Position numbers and translations under genes: made by a program. Shown piece by piece: positions 8,915 to 17,580 of a DNA stretch of 64,000 bases. The DNA is from Stenotrophomonas sp. SAU14A_NAIMI4_8 (lineage in GTDB: Bacteria; Pseudomonadota; Gammaproteobacteria; Xanthomonadales; Xanthomonadaceae), in contig NZ_CP025999.1 in the NCBI RefSeq assembly GCF_003086695.1, forward strand, positions 304,320 through 368,319, in the 5' to 3' direction. The notes below the pieces were generated by a model. That model was not told the DNA's origin and did no database searches. It saw only the letters and a list, made by a program, of their open reading frames with translations. The first letter of the stretch is position 1. Each line of letters opens with the position of its first letter.

Positions 8915-10081
8915 ATGAGCCACTCGATGACGACGGACCAGGAAGAAGCGCAGCAGGCGTACCGCGAAGCCGCGCGTGACTTCGCACAGGCCGAACTGGC
9001 GCCGCACGCCGCGCGATGGGATGCGGAGGGCATCTTTCCGCGCGAGGCGATCGCCAAGGCCGGTGAACTGGGCTTCTGCGGTCTGTACATGGACCCGGAA
9101 GTGGGCGGCAGCGGCCTGAGCCGTCTGGACGCCGCCGTCGTCATCGAGGAGCTCGCCAACGTCGATCCGTCGACCGCGGCGTACATCAGCATCCACAACA
9201 TGGCCTCGTGGATGGTGTCCAAGTGGGGCCAGGACGCACTGCGCGACGCGTGGGGCAGCGATCTGTCGTCGGGCAGCAAGCTGGCCTCGTACTGCCTGAC
9301 CGAGCCGGGCGCCGGCTCCGACGCCGCCTCGCTGAAGACCACCGCGGTGCGCGATGGCGACGTGTATGTGCTGAACGGTTCCAAGGCCTTCATATCCGGC
9401 GCCGGTGCTACCGAACTGCTGGTGGTGATGGCGCGTACCGGCGGTGCCGGTGCCGGCGGCGTCAGCGCCATCGCGGTGCCGGCCGACCTGCCGGGCATCA
9501 GCTATGGCCGCAAGGAAGAGAAGATGGGCTGGAACAGCCAGCCCACCCGTGGCATCACCTTCGAAAACGTGCGCGTGCCGGTCAGCCACCTTCTGGGAGA
9601 GGAAGGCGGCGGCTTCAAGCTGGCGATGAAGGGGCTGGACGGCGGCCGCATCAACATCGCCGCCTGTTCGCTGGGTGCCGCGCAGGGCGCGCTGGATGCC
9701 GCACGCCGCTACATGGGCGAGCGTCGCCAGTTCGGCAAGGCGCTGGCCGACTTCCAGGCCCTGCAGTTCAAGCTGGCCGACATGGCCATTGAACTGGTGG
9801 CCGCGCGGCAGATGGTGCATTCGGCCGCGCGCAAGCTCGACGCCGGCGCCAGCGACGCCAACGTGTGGTGTGCGATGGCCAAGCGCTTCGCCACCGATGC
9901 CGGTTTCAAGATCTGCAACGAAGCGCTGCAGATCCACGGCGGTTACGGCTACATCCGCGAATACCCGATCGAGCGCCTGCTGCGCGACAGCCGCGTGCAC
10001 CAGATCCTGGAAGGCACCAACGAGATCATGCGGGTGATCGTGGCCCGCCACCTGCTCAACACCGAAGAGGAACTGCGATGA
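8915..10081 (+). CDS. Acyl-CoA dehydrogenase, probable isobutyryl-CoA dehydrogenase
   Basis: FAD-dependent oxidation of isobutyryl-CoA to methacrylyl-CoA in valine breakdown is the likely role. The product has 388 residues. It shows YCLTEPGAGSDA, the FAD-binding signature region, and QIHGGYGYIREYPIERLLRD. The catalytic Glu is at 366 in ILEGTNEIMRV, the position used by short and branched-chain acyl-CoA dehydrogenases. It lies between mmsA and the hydratase gene; its TGA overlaps the next ATG (ATGA). Specificity for isobutyryl-CoA is inferred from operon context. Confidence 0.9.
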   Translation: MSHSMTTDQEEAQQAYREAARDFAQAELAPHAARWDAEGIFPREAIAKAGELGFCGLYMDPEVGGSGLSRLDAAVVIEELANVDPSTAAYISIHNMASWMVSKWGQDALRDAWGSDLSSGSKLASYCLTEPGAGSDAASLKTTAVRDGDVYVLNGSKAFISGAGATELLVVMARTGGAGAGGVSAIAVPADLPGISYGRKEEKMGWNSQPTRGITFENVRVPVSHLLGEEGGGFKLAMKGLDGGRINIAACSLGAAQGALDAARRYMGERRQFGKALADFQALQFKLADMAIELVAARQMVHSAARKLDAGASDANVWCAMAKRFATDAGFKICNEALQIHGGYGYIREYPIERLLRDSRVHQILEGTNEIMRVIVARHLLNTEEELR

Positions 10082-10875
10082 AGGATTGGCGTACCCAGGA
10101 ACACGTGGGCCTGAAGGTCGAGGCCGATGGCCACACCGCGGTGGTCACCCTGCACAACCCGCCGGCGCACACCTGGACCGTGCACAGCCTGGCCGCATTG
10201 CGCGACCTGGTGGGCGCGCTCAACGCAGACCGCGACATCTACGCCCTGGTGATCACCGGTGACGGCGAGAAATTTTTCTCCGCCGGCGCCGACCTCAACC
10301 AGTTCGCATCGGGCGACAAGGCCGCTGCACGCGAAGCCGCGCGTCGTTTCGGTGAGGCCTTCGAAGCGCTGTCCGCATTCCGTGGCGTGTCGATCGCTGC
10401 CATCAACGGCTACGCCATGGGCGGCGGCCTGGAATGCGCGCTGGCCTGCGATCTGCGCATCATCGAAGACCACGCCCAGGTCGCACTGCCGGAGGCCACC
10501 GTCGGCCTGCTGCCGTGCGCTGGTGGCACCCAGAACCTGCCGCGCCTGGTTGGCGAGGGCTGGGCCAAGCGCATGATCCTGCTGGGTGAGCGCATCAATG
10601 CCGACACCGCACTGCGCATTGGCCTGGCCGAAGAAAAGGTCGGCAAGGGCGAATCCAAGGCATTGGCGCTGGAATGGGCGAAGAAGGCCGGCAAGCAGAG
10701 CCCGACCAGCATCGCCGCCTGCAAGACCCTGGTGCAGTCCACCCGCACCGGCACCCACGCCGCGGCACTGGTGGCCGAGCGCGAAGCCTTCGTCGATCTG
10801 TTCGACACGGCCGACCAGGTCGAGGGCGTGACCGCCTTCCTGGAAAAGCGCGCCGCGCAGTGGAAGAACGCATGA
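10078..10875 (+). CDS. Enoyl-CoA hydratase/isomerase family protein
   Basis: A 265-residue crotonase-fold enzyme, expected to hydrate methacrylyl-CoA to 3-hydroxyisobutyryl-CoA. The oxyanion-hole segments are FFSAGADLNQF and AINGYAMGGGLECALACD, and the catalytic Glu region is LPEATVGLLPCAGGTQ. Both ends overlap its neighbours by ATGA junctions, indicating translational coupling within the operon. The N-terminus, with PPAHTWT, is of the type found next to isobutyryl-CoA dehydrogenase genes. Substrate is inferred from context. Confidence 0.9.
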   Translation: MKDWRTQEHVGLKVEADGHTAVVTLHNPPAHTWTVHSLAALRDLVGALNADRDIYALVITGDGEKFFSAGADLNQFASGDKAAAREAARRFGEAFEALSAFRGVSIAAINGYAMGGGLECALACDLRIIEDHAQVALPEATVGLLPCAGGTQNLPRLVGEGWAKRMILLGERINADTALRIGLAEEKVGKGESKALALEWAKKAGKQSPTSIAACKTLVQSTRTGTHAAALVAEREAFVDLFDTADQVEGVTAFLEKRAAQWKNA

Positions 10876-12047
10876 GCACCGACACCGTTGCCGACGAAGC
10901 ACCGGTGCTGTTCGAAGCGCGCGTGGCCGGCAACGGCACGCGCATCGGCATCGCCACGCTGAACGCGCCGCGCACGCTCAACGGCTTCTCGCTGGCGATG
11001 GCGCACCTGCTGCTGAAGCAGCTCAACGCCTGGGCCGAGGATGACAGTATCGCGATGGTGGTGCTGCAGGGCGCTGGTGAAAAGGCATTCTGCGCCGGTG
11101 GTGACCTGCACAGCCTGCACAAGGCCATGGTTGCCTTCCGCGACGCCGGCCACCACGATATCCGCGACAACGCCTACGCCGCCGAATTCTTCGACGTTGA
11201 ATACCGCGTCGATTACCTCATCCACACCTATCCCAAGCCGATCCTGTGCTGGGGCCATGGCATCGTGATGGGCGGGGGCATCGGCCTGATGTCCGGCGCC
11301 AGCCATCGTGTGGTCAGCGAGCGTTCCAAGCTGGCCTTCCCGGAAATCACCGTGGGCCTGTTCCCCGATGTGGGTGGCAGCTGGTTGCTGCCGCGCGTGC
11401 CGGGCAGGGCCGGCCTGTTCCTGGCCCTGACCGGTGCGCTGCTGAACCCCGGCGATGCCATCTATGCCGGCCTGGCAGATCTGCACGTGGCCGAGGAACG
11501 TCGCAGCGCGGTGTTCGATGCGCTGCTGCAGGTGGCATGGTCCGCCGATGCCGCGCACAACCACGAACGCCTGAGCCAGCTGCTGCAGTCGCATGCCAGC
11601 GATGCTGCCACCGGCCCGCTGCTGGCCAATGCCGCGACGGTCGATGCGCTGTGCGAAGGCGATGACCTGCCCGCGATCATCGATCGCATCAGCACGCTGC
11701 AGACCGACGATGCCTGGTTGCAGACCGCGCAGAAGACGCTGGCCGCCGGTGCACCGGGTTCGGCGCGGCTGGCCTTCGAACTGCAGCGGCGCAACGCCGG
11801 CCGGGACCTGGCCAGCGTCTACCGCCTGGAGTACATCACCGCACTGCACTGCGCGGCCCATGGCGATTTCGCCGAAGGCATCCGCGCGCTGCTGATCGAC
11901 AAGGACCGCAACCCGCAGTGGAGCCCGGCCACCCTGGCCGAGGCCACCACCGCCTGGGCCGACACCTTCTTTGTATCCCCCTGGGCCGACGCCGCGCATC
12001 CGCTGGCCGACCTGGGTACCCCCATGGCTGAAAGGAGCCTTGCATGA
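10872..12047 (+). CDS. 3-Hydroxyisobutyryl-CoA hydrolase
   Basis: Crotonase-superfamily thioesterase of 391 residues that releases 3-hydroxyisobutyrate from its CoA ester in valine breakdown. Family landmarks are FCAGGDLHSLH, HGIVMGGGIGLMSGASHRVV, FPEITVGLFPDVGGSW, and the C-terminal domain with RNPQWSP. Its length, greater than that of hydratases, matches the hydrolase subgroup. The ATG overlaps the previous stop, and its own stop overlaps the mmsB start (ATGA), so the chain hydratase-hydrolase-dehydrogenase is tightly coupled. Confidence 0.93.
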   Translation: MSTDTVADEAPVLFEARVAGNGTRIGIATLNAPRTLNGFSLAMAHLLLKQLNAWAEDDSIAMVVLQGAGEKAFCAGGDLHSLHKAMVAFRDAGHHDIRDNAYAAEFFDVEYRVDYLIHTYPKPILCWGHGIVMGGGIGLMSGASHRVVSERSKLAFPEITVGLFPDVGGSWLLPRVPGRAGLFLALTGALLNPGDAIYAGLADLHVAEERRSAVFDALLQVAWSADAAHNHERLSQLLQSHASDAATGPLLANAATVDALCEGDDLPAIIDRISTLQTDDAWLQTAQKTLAAGAPGSARLAFELQRRNAGRDLASVYRLEYITALHCAAHGDFAEGIRALLIDKDRNPQWSPATLAEATTAWADTFFVSPWADAAHPLADLGTPMAERSLA

Positions 12048-12934
12048 GCCGCATTGCATTCATCGGGTTGGGCAACATGGGTGGCCCGATGGCCGCCAAC
12101 CTGGTCAAGAACGGCCACAGCGTACGCGTGTTCGACCTGGTGCCGGCCGCCGTGCAGGCGGCGGTCGATGCCGGCGCCAGTGCTGCCGCGTCGGCGCGCG
12201 AGACCCTGGCCGATGCCGAGGTCGTGATCTCGATGCTGCCGGCCAGCCGCCACGTCGAAGGCGTGTACCTGGGTGACGATGGCCTCCTGGCCGCCATTCC
12301 GGCCGGCGCGCTGGTCATCGACTGCAGCACCATTGCCCCGGCCAGTGCGCGGAAGGTGTCCGAAGCGGCCGCCGCACGCGGCCTGCAGATGATCGATGCG
12401 CCGGTTTCCGGCGGTACCGCCGGTGCCCAGGCCGGCACCCTTACCTTCATCGTCGGTGGCGAAGAGGACGCGCTGGAGCGCGCCCGCCCGGTGCTGCAGG
12501 CAATGGGCAAGAACATCTTCCACGTGGGCGCCAGCGGTGCCGGCCAGGTCGCCAAGCTGTGCAACAACATGGCGCTGGGCGTGATCATGGCCGTCACCGG
12601 CGAAGCCATCGCGCTGGGCGTGGCGCACGGTCTGGACCCGAAGGTGCTGTCGCAGATGATGGCGGTCAGCACCGGCCGCAGCTGGGCCACCGAAGTGTGC
12701 AACCCGTGGCCGGGCGTGCTGGAAAACGCGCCGGCCTCGCGCGGCTACAGCGGCGGCTTCGGCAGCGATCTGATGCTGAAGGACATGGGGCTGGCCGTGG
12801 AAGCGGCGATGAGCGTTGGCGCCTCGATCCCGCTGGGCGAAGTGGCCCGCAACCTGTACTCGATGAACCACCAGGCCGGCCGCGGCAAGCTGGATTTCTC
12901 CAGCGTGGTGCAGCTCATTACCAGCGACAAATAA
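12044..12934 (+). CDS. mmsB: 3-Hydroxyisobutyrate dehydrogenase
   Basis: NAD-dependent oxidation of 3-hydroxyisobutyrate to methylmalonate semialdehyde, which MmsA then uses. The 296-residue protein starts with the Rossmann motif IAFIGLGNMGGPMAANLVK, and has DAPVSGGTAGAQAGTL and the catalytic Lys segment GAGQVAKLCNN. It ends the operon, and a strong Rho-independent terminator follows 44 bases after its stop. All five steps from isobutyryl-CoA to propionyl-CoA are therefore encoded here. Confidence 0.95.
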   Translation: MSRIAFIGLGNMGGPMAANLVKNGHSVRVFDLVPAAVQAAVDAGASAAASARETLADAEVVISMLPASRHVEGVYLGDDGLLAAIPAGALVIDCSTIAPASARKVSEAAAARGLQMIDAPVSGGTAGAQAGTLTFIVGGEEDALERARPVLQAMGKNIFHVGASGAGQVAKLCNNMALGVIMAVTGEAIALGVAHGLDPKVLSQMMAVSTGRSWATEVCNPWPGVLENAPASRGYSGGFGSDLMLKDMGLAVEAAMSVGASIPLGEVARNLYSMNHQAGRGKLDFSSVVQLITSDK

Positions 12935-12978
12935 GCGAATGCGTCCCCGGCCCTGTGCCGGGGCCCACCCGAGGTGGG

Positions 12979-13020
12979 ATGGGCGGATGCCCGGTTTCGA
13001 CCGGCATCCGCCCATTTTTT
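12979..13020 (+). terminator. Rho-independent terminator of the valine operon
   Basis: The stem ATGGGCGGATGCCCGG (12979-12994) pairs with CCGGCATCCGCCCAT (13001-13015) with one bulged C and a loop of TTTCGA, followed directly by a run of T to base 13020. Confidence 0.92.
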
Positions 13021-13024
13021 ATTG

Positions 13025-13142
13025 CGGGGTCGGATACCGGGGTCGGATCCCTTTCGCAACGCGAAAGGGCTCTGACCCCGATCCTGCGCAGGGGGGCAGT
13101 GGGGTCAGAGCCCTTTGCCGGTTGGCAAAGGGATCCGGCCCC
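13025..13142. repeat. Inverted pair of GGGGTC-type hairpin repeats
   Basis: Two copies of the family seen at 1721, in opposite orientation. The first, 13039-13079, has GGGGTCGGATCC at one end and GGCTCTGACCCC at the other, with inner stem CCTTTCGC/GCGAAAGG. The second, 13101-13142, has inner stem CCTTTGCC/GGCAAAGG. A short partial copy (GGGGTCGGATACC) precedes at 13026-13038. Inner stems differ between copies but stay complementary. Confidence 0.82.
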
Positions 13143-13159
13143 GCCGACCCTTGGCTGCA

Positions 13160-13585
13160 TCAGGCAACGATCAGGGTCACGTCGATGTTGCCGCGGGTGG
13201 CGTTGGAGTACGGGCAGACGATGTGGGCCTTCTGCACCAGTTCTTCCACCTGCTCGCGCGGCACGCCCGGCACGTTGATGGTCAGTTCGGCTTCAATGCC
13301 GAAACCGGTCGGGATCTGGCCGATGCCGACCTTGCCGGTCACGGTGGTGTCGGCGGGCAGGGCGACCTTGGCCTGGCCGGCCACGAACTTCAGCGCGCCC
13401 AGGAAGCAGGCCGAGTAGCCGGCTGCGAACAGCTGCTCCGGGTTGGTGCCCGGGCCGCCGGCGCCGCCCAGCTCGCGCGGGGTGGACAGCTGGATGTCCA
13501 GCACGTTGTCGGACGAGACCGAACGGCCTTCACGGCCGCCGGTGGAGGTGGCCTGGGCGGTGTACAGAACCTTTTCGATGGACAT
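13160..13585 (-). CDS. ohr: Organic hydroperoxide resistance protein, Ohr
   Basis: Thiol peroxidase that reduces organic hydroperoxides using lipoylated or dithiol partners in the cytoplasm. The 141-residue OsmC/Ohr-fold protein has the two redox cysteines of the Ohr branch, Cys60 in [10 protein letters not shown] and Cys124 in [16 protein letters not shown] 13583-13585 has GGAG a few bases upstream on its strand. No ohrR gene is adjacent, unlike in many xanthomonads; three GGACGATC direct repeats lie in its upstream region. Confidence 0.94.
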   Translation of the reverse strand: MSIEKVLYTAQATSTGGREGRSVSSDNVLDIQLSTPRELGGAGGPGTNPEQLFAAGYSACFLGALKFVAGQAKVALPADTTVTGKVGIGQIPTGFGIEAELTINVPGVPREQVEELVQKAHIVCPYSNATRGNIDVTLIVA

Positions 13586-13658
13586 GGGATGCTCCTGGTC
13601 AGTGGGTGGGTGTTTCGATGGAGCTACTTTGCCCGCTTTTCATGGACGCTGGGTGACA

Positions 13659-13705
13659 GATCGTCCGCAAATATTGATGGATCGTCCGGTGGTGCTAGAT
13701 CGTCC
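13659..13705. promoter_or_regulatory. Three direct repeats of GATCGTCC upstream of ohr
   Basis: GATCGTCC occurs at 13659-13666, 13680-13687 and 13698-13705, spaced 21 and 18 bases apart, about two helical turns. They lie 74-120 bases upstream of ohr on its strand; the last overlaps the stop of the cation transporter gene. The spacing suggests a binding site for an unknown regulator. Confidence 0.4.
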
Positions 13706-14651
13706 ATTCGCGGTCGGTGGTGAACATGATGGTCAGCCAGCGGTCTGGCGAGGCATCGCCCAGTGCATCGCCGATCTCGTCACGCAGCCGGTCCCATTCC
13801 AGCAGCGCCCGCGGCGGGTCGTCCTCGCGCACCACGAAGAACAGCTCGATCTGCTCGCCACGCCCCACCTGGGCCACGTAGCTGCGGTGTTCGACGAAGC
13901 CATGCCGGGCCACGACGTCGCGCGCCACTGCATCCACGTGCGCCTGCAGTTCCGGCGGGGTGACCAGCAGGATGCCGGCCAGCGCCCGGCGCACCGTGCC
14001 CAGCGGGGCGATCATCACCAGCACGCAGACGAAGGCCAGGATGGCCGGGTCGATATACGGCCCCACCCAGGCCAGCGAGGTGCCGCGTACCAGCACCCCG
14101 CCCAGGAACGCGACCAGGTAGCAGGCCGACATGCTGGCGGCGATCACCCAGTTCTTTGCGTCCAGCGCAATGAATTCCGAACCGATGCGACGGTTGGCGC
14201 GCACGATGAACCACGCCAGCGTGCCCTCGGCCACGATGGACAGGCCGGCGAAGATGATGGCCGGGCCCAGCGCGATATGCCGCCCACCAGACATCAGCGC
14301 ATCCACCGCATTGACCAGTGCGTACAGCGCCGCGCCGATCATCAGCGTCCCACTGACCCCCAGCACGATCGGCTCCAGGTGCCAGAAGCCCATGGTGAAG
14401 CGCTGGTTCAACCGCGACTGCAGCGCATCGGTATTGGTGGACAGGGCGATCAGCCGGGCTACCAGCAGTGACAGCCAGGTCATCACCACGTCGATCAGGC
14501 CGTAGATGCCGTCGAAGATGATCAGCGAGGAATTGGCCAGCAGCCCGAACACCACGGCGGCGGCGGCCAGCAGCAGCGAGGCGGCGATGGACAGGCGCAG
14601 CACGCCCTGTTCACTGCTGGGATCGAAGAACTGTGGGCGGTCGGCGGCCAT
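13695..14651 (-). CDS. Cation diffusion facilitator family transporter
   Basis: Predicted inner-membrane divalent metal exporter of 318 residues with about six membrane segments. TM1-2 carry the family core: FDGIYGLIDVVMTWLSL has Asp residues in the arrangement of the CDF metal site, and a second acidic site lies in FIALDAKNWVIAASMS. The cytoplasmic C-terminal domain (about 230-318) contains HVDAVARDVVARHG. ATG 14649-14651 follows GGAAG at good spacing; an upstream in-frame ATG at 14675 lacks one. The metal is unknown. Confidence 0.82.
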   Translation of the reverse strand: MAADRPQFFDPSSEQGVLRLSIAASLLLAAAAVVFGLLANSSLIIFDGIYGLIDVVMTWLSLLVARLIALSTNTDALQSRLNQRFTMGFWHLEPIVLGVSGTLMIGAALYALVNAVDALMSGGRHIALGPAIIFAGLSIVAEGTLAWFIVRANRRIGSEFIALDAKNWVIAASMSACYLVAFLGGVLVRGTSLAWVGPYIDPAILAFVCVLVMIAPLGTVRRALAGILLVTPPELQAHVDAVARDVVARHGFVEHRSYVAQVGRGEQIELFFVVREDDPPRALLEWDRLRDEIGDALGDASPDRWLTIMFTTDREWTI

Positions 14652-14739
14652 GCTTCCATTGTAGAGCCGGGCCATGCCTGCGCTATCCCCGCCGCGCCGC
14701 TTCCCGTAGACTGCGCCCCTCCCACGTACCTACCCCCGG

Positions 14740-14762
14740 GTAGAGTCGACCGTTGGTCGACT
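14740..14762. repeat. SMAG repeat, single element
   Basis: GTAGAGTCGACCGTTGGTCG followed by ACT: the GTAG head plus a short palindrome, as in the other SMAG elements of this window. It lies in the divergent region between the cation transporter and the SulP gene. Confidence 0.85.
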
Positions 14763-14767
14763 GCCAG

Positions 14768-14803
14768 TGATTGACTGGTTGTGATTGACCGCTCCTGATT
14801 GAC
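14768..14803. promoter_or_regulatory. Three TGATTGAC direct repeats with 14-base period
   Basis: TGATTGAC occurs at 14768-14775, 14782-14789 and 14796-14803, with an exact 14-base period, 42-77 bases upstream of the SulP start. This regularity suggests an activator or repressor array, but no known box is recognised. Confidence 0.4.
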
Positions 14804-14844
14804 AGCGCCACGTGGCCACGCCCGCGTGCGCGCGGAGTTTTCCC

Positions 14845-16299
14845 ATGCAAACGTCCTATCCCCTGCGCCAGCAATGGCTCGGCAACATCCGTGGTGACCT
14901 GCTGTCCGGCATGGTCGTCGCCCTGGCCCTGATTCCCGAGGCCATCGCTTTCTCGCTCATTGCCGGCGTCGACCCCAAGGTGGGCCTGTACGCGGCGTTC
15001 TCCATCGCCGTGGTCACCGCCATTGCCGGTGGTCGCCCGGGCATGATCTCCGCCGCCACCGGCGCCATGGCCCTGGTCATGGTCGATCTGGTGAAGGACC
15101 ACGGCCTGCAGTACCTGTTCGCCGCCAGCATCCTGGCCGGCCTGCTGCAGGTGCTGGCCGGCGTGTTCAAACTGGGTTCGCTGATGCGCTTCGTATCGCG
15201 CTCGGTCATCACCGGCTTCGTCAACGCACTGGCCATCCTGATCTTCCTGGCGCAGATGCCCGAACTGATCGGCCGTGGCCCCACCGTGTACGTGCTGTGC
15301 GCCGCGGCGCTGGCCATCATCTACCTGCTGCCGCGCATCACCCGCGCGGTGCCCTCGCCCCTGGTGGCGATCGTGGTGCTTACCGCCGCGGTCATCGGCT
15401 TCGGCATCGACGTGCGCAGCGTGGGCGACATGGGCCAGCTGCCCGACAGCCTGCCGCACTTCCTCATGCCCGATGTGCCCTTCACCTGGGAAACCCTGCG
15501 CATCCTGCTGCCGGTGTCGGCCACCCTGGCCGTGGTCGGGCTGCTGGAATCGATGATGACCCTGCAGATCGTCGAGGACATCACCGAAACGCCCAGCGAG
15601 CGCAACCGCGAATGCGTCGGCCAGGGCGTGGCCAACACGCTCACCGGTTTCCTCGGCGGCATGGCCGGCTGCGCGATGATCGGCCAGTCGGTCATCAACG
15701 TGACCTCCGGCGGACGCGGCCGTCTGTCGTGCCTGGTGGCCGGCGTGCTGTTGCTGCTGCTGGTGGTGTACGGCAGCGATCTGGTGCGGCAGATTCCGAT
15801 GGCCGCGCTGGTGGCGGTGATGATCATGGTCAGCATCGGCACCTTCAGCTGGCGCTCGCTGCGCGATCTGCGCACCCATCCGCGCAGTTCTTCGGCGGTG
15901 ATGCTGCTGACCGTGGTGGTCACCGTGGCCACGCATGATCTGGCCAAGGGCGTGCTCAGCGGCGTGCTGCTGTCGGCGCTGTTCTTCGCCCGCAAGGTCG
16001 GCCGCATGCTGGATGTGCAGCACGAAACCGTGGGCGACGAACAGGTCTACCGGGTGCGCGGCCAGGTGTTCTTCGCCTCGGCCGGGCAGCTGGGCGCGGC
16101 CTTCGATTACCAGCACGTGGCGCCGAAGGTGCAGATCGACCTGCGCGAGGCCCACCTGTGGGATCTGACCGCAGTGGCGGCGCTGGAACGCGCGCAGGAA
16201 AAGCTGGCCGCGCATGGCGCGCAGGTAACGGTGGTGGGCCTCAACGCTGCCAGCCAGACCCTGATCCAACAGGTGGGCGGTCGCGGCGGCGCGCACTGA
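14845..16299 (+). CDS. SulP family anion transporter with STAS domain
   Basis: Inner-membrane transporter of 484 residues, probably for sulfate, bicarbonate or a carboxylate. The N-terminus shows the SulP start [31 protein letters not shown], here residues about 13-43, followed by 10-12 hydrophobic segments. The family segment [20 protein letters not shown] is at about residue 255. A cytoplasmic STAS domain ends the protein (about 395-484; [17 protein letters not shown]). ATG 14845 is preceded by GGAG. The substrate cannot be assigned. Confidence 0.88.
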   Translation: MQTSYPLRQQWLGNIRGDLLSGMVVALALIPEAIAFSLIAGVDPKVGLYAAFSIAVVTAIAGGRPGMISAATGAMALVMVDLVKDHGLQYLFAASILAGLLQVLAGVFKLGSLMRFVSRSVITGFVNALAILIFLAQMPELIGRGPTVYVLCAAALAIIYLLPRITRAVPSPLVAIVVLTAAVIGFGIDVRSVGDMGQLPDSLPHFLMPDVPFTWETLRILLPVSATLAVVGLLESMMTLQIVEDITETPSERNRECVGQGVANTLTGFLGGMAGCAMIGQSVINVTSGGRGRLSCLVAGVLLLLLVVYGSDLVRQIPMAALVAVMIMVSIGTFSWRSLRDLRTHPRSSSAVMLLTVVVTVATHDLAKGVLSGVLLSALFFARKVGRMLDVQHETVGDEQVYRVRGQVFFASAGQLGAAFDYQHVAPKVQIDLREAHLWDLTAVAALERAQEKLAAHGAQVTVVGLNAASQTLIQQVGGRGGAH

Positions 16300-16402
16300 C
16301 GGCGGCCCGGCCGGCGGGCACCTGCAATCTCCCTGATTGAAACCCGCCGTCGCCGCGGCCATGATCGGTCTGTGCCATCACGCACACCTTCAAGGACGAT
16401 CC

Positions 16403-16873
16403 ATGACTGCACGCAGGGCCTACGCTGGTTCGTTGCCGCTGCTGCTGGCCCTTGGCCTGGCCACACTGCCGGCCACGGTTGCCGCCGCGCCCGGCGCCGC
16501 CACCCCGACCACCATCGTCGAACACGTGTCCCACCATCGTGCGGGAACGCCCGAAGCGAAGGCGATTCTTGACTGGCTGGACCGTGTGCCCGACGCCAAT
16601 CGCCGCATGATGGACCCGGAAACGTTGACCCTGCGCCAGCGCCAGGACGGGGCGACCTACACCGCACGGTGGGTGGAAGGCGCGCCGTTTCCGCTGCCCG
16701 CATCGGGTGCGCCCGGCGAGCAGGTCACGCTGACAAATGAACGGCCGGGGGGCCAGGTCGAAACCTGGACCCTGCAGTGGGTGGCGACCGAAGGCGGCCG
16801 CTGGAAGCAGACCCACCACGAGTGGCACGGCCGCGCGCGCGCGGGCGAGTCCGGGCCTCCGCGGGCACGCTGA
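16403..16873 (+). CDS. Exported hypothetical protein
   Basis: Encodes 156 residues with a clear Sec signal peptide (MTARRAYAGSLPLLLALGLA, cleavage near TVAAAP, about residue 28). The mature part is small and soluble, with TTIVEHVSHHRAG and a Trp-rich C-terminal half. I do not recognise a family. ATG 16403 follows AAGGA. It is convergent with the LprI-type gene, with 46 bases between stops. Confidence 0.7.
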   Translation: MTARRAYAGSLPLLLALGLATLPATVAAAPGAATPTTIVEHVSHHRAGTPEAKAILDWLDRVPDANRRMMDPETLTLRQRQDGATYTARWVEGAPFPLPASGAPGEQVTLTNERPGGQVETWTLQWVATEGGRWKQTHHEWHGRARAGESGPPRAR

Positions 16874-16919
16874 GGGATTGAAGGCCGGGCGTTGCAGTGG
16901 GCGCCCGGCCCCTGCCGGC

Positions 16920-17339
16920 TCAGTCCAGCAGTTGCAGGTACTTCTGCAGCTGGTCGGCACGCGCGCTCAGGCGCAGCACATCGTCCAGCCCACCCTGCAG
17001 GTTGCCCACCTGCGAGTTGTCATACAGGGCGGTATCCAGCTCGTTGTCGCGGCTGCGCGACTGCAGCCATGCGCGCTGTGCATTGACCAGCTTGGTGCGG
17101 TTGTCGCCGCTCAGGCGGGCCTGCAGCTGCGTGTAGGCCTGGTTCAAGCGCTGGTCCTGGCGGGTGCTTTCCGCCGACAGGCACGCCGCCTGTTCGATCG
17201 CGCCCTGCGCGCTGTCGCGGCAGGCGGTGAACATGGGGCTGAGGCCGCTGGTGGCCGGCGCGGCACTGGCCGTGCCGATGGCCAGGGCGGCCACCATCAG
17301 GGCGGTCAGGGGCATGTTCATCCGCGTGTGCTGCTTCAT
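16920..17339 (-). CDS. LprI/DUF1311 family exported protein
   Basis: A 139-residue exported protein. The signal peptide runs to about residue 26 (ALAIGTASA), followed by a DUF1311 domain with paired Cys (CRDSAQGAIEQAACLS) and LNQAYTQLQARLS and NAQRAWLQSRSRDNE. LprI of Mycobacterium, the family's namesake, inhibits lysozyme. The gene is divergent from the two LprI-like lipoprotein genes and the peptidoglycan-targeting effector to its right, so protection of the periplasm from a wall hydrolase is a reasonable guess. ATG 17337-17339 is the likely start; an internal ATG at 17321 is also possible. Confidence 0.8.
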   Translation of the reverse strand: MKQHTRMNMPLTALMVAALAIGTASAAPATSGLSPMFTACRDSAQGAIEQAACLSAESTRQDQRLNQAYTQLQARLSGDNRTKLVNAQRAWLQSRSRDNELDTALYDNSQVGNLQGGLDDVLRLSARADQLQKYLQLLD

Positions 17340-17580
17340 CTGTTCTACGCATCCAGTCCATGGCGAGCGCCGAACTATAGCGGCTGGCCGGGGGCGGGTC
17401 GTCAACGCGGGACGACCGCCGCCACGGCTGCCCCTGTAACGGGGATCTGCGACCGCCCTCACGCAACATGAATCCAGTCAGGCATCTGCTGCGGAGGCTG
17501 CCTTAGCATGGCTGGGTGATGGGGCCGACGGACGGCCCAGCCTGGTACGGCAGCTGCCGTCCACTCGCAGGGAGACGCAG

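Noticed and set aside
12935..13159. Reading the hairpins after mmsB as extra terminators
   Set aside because: Only 12979-13020 has a T-run; the others belong to the dispersed GGGGTC repeat family.
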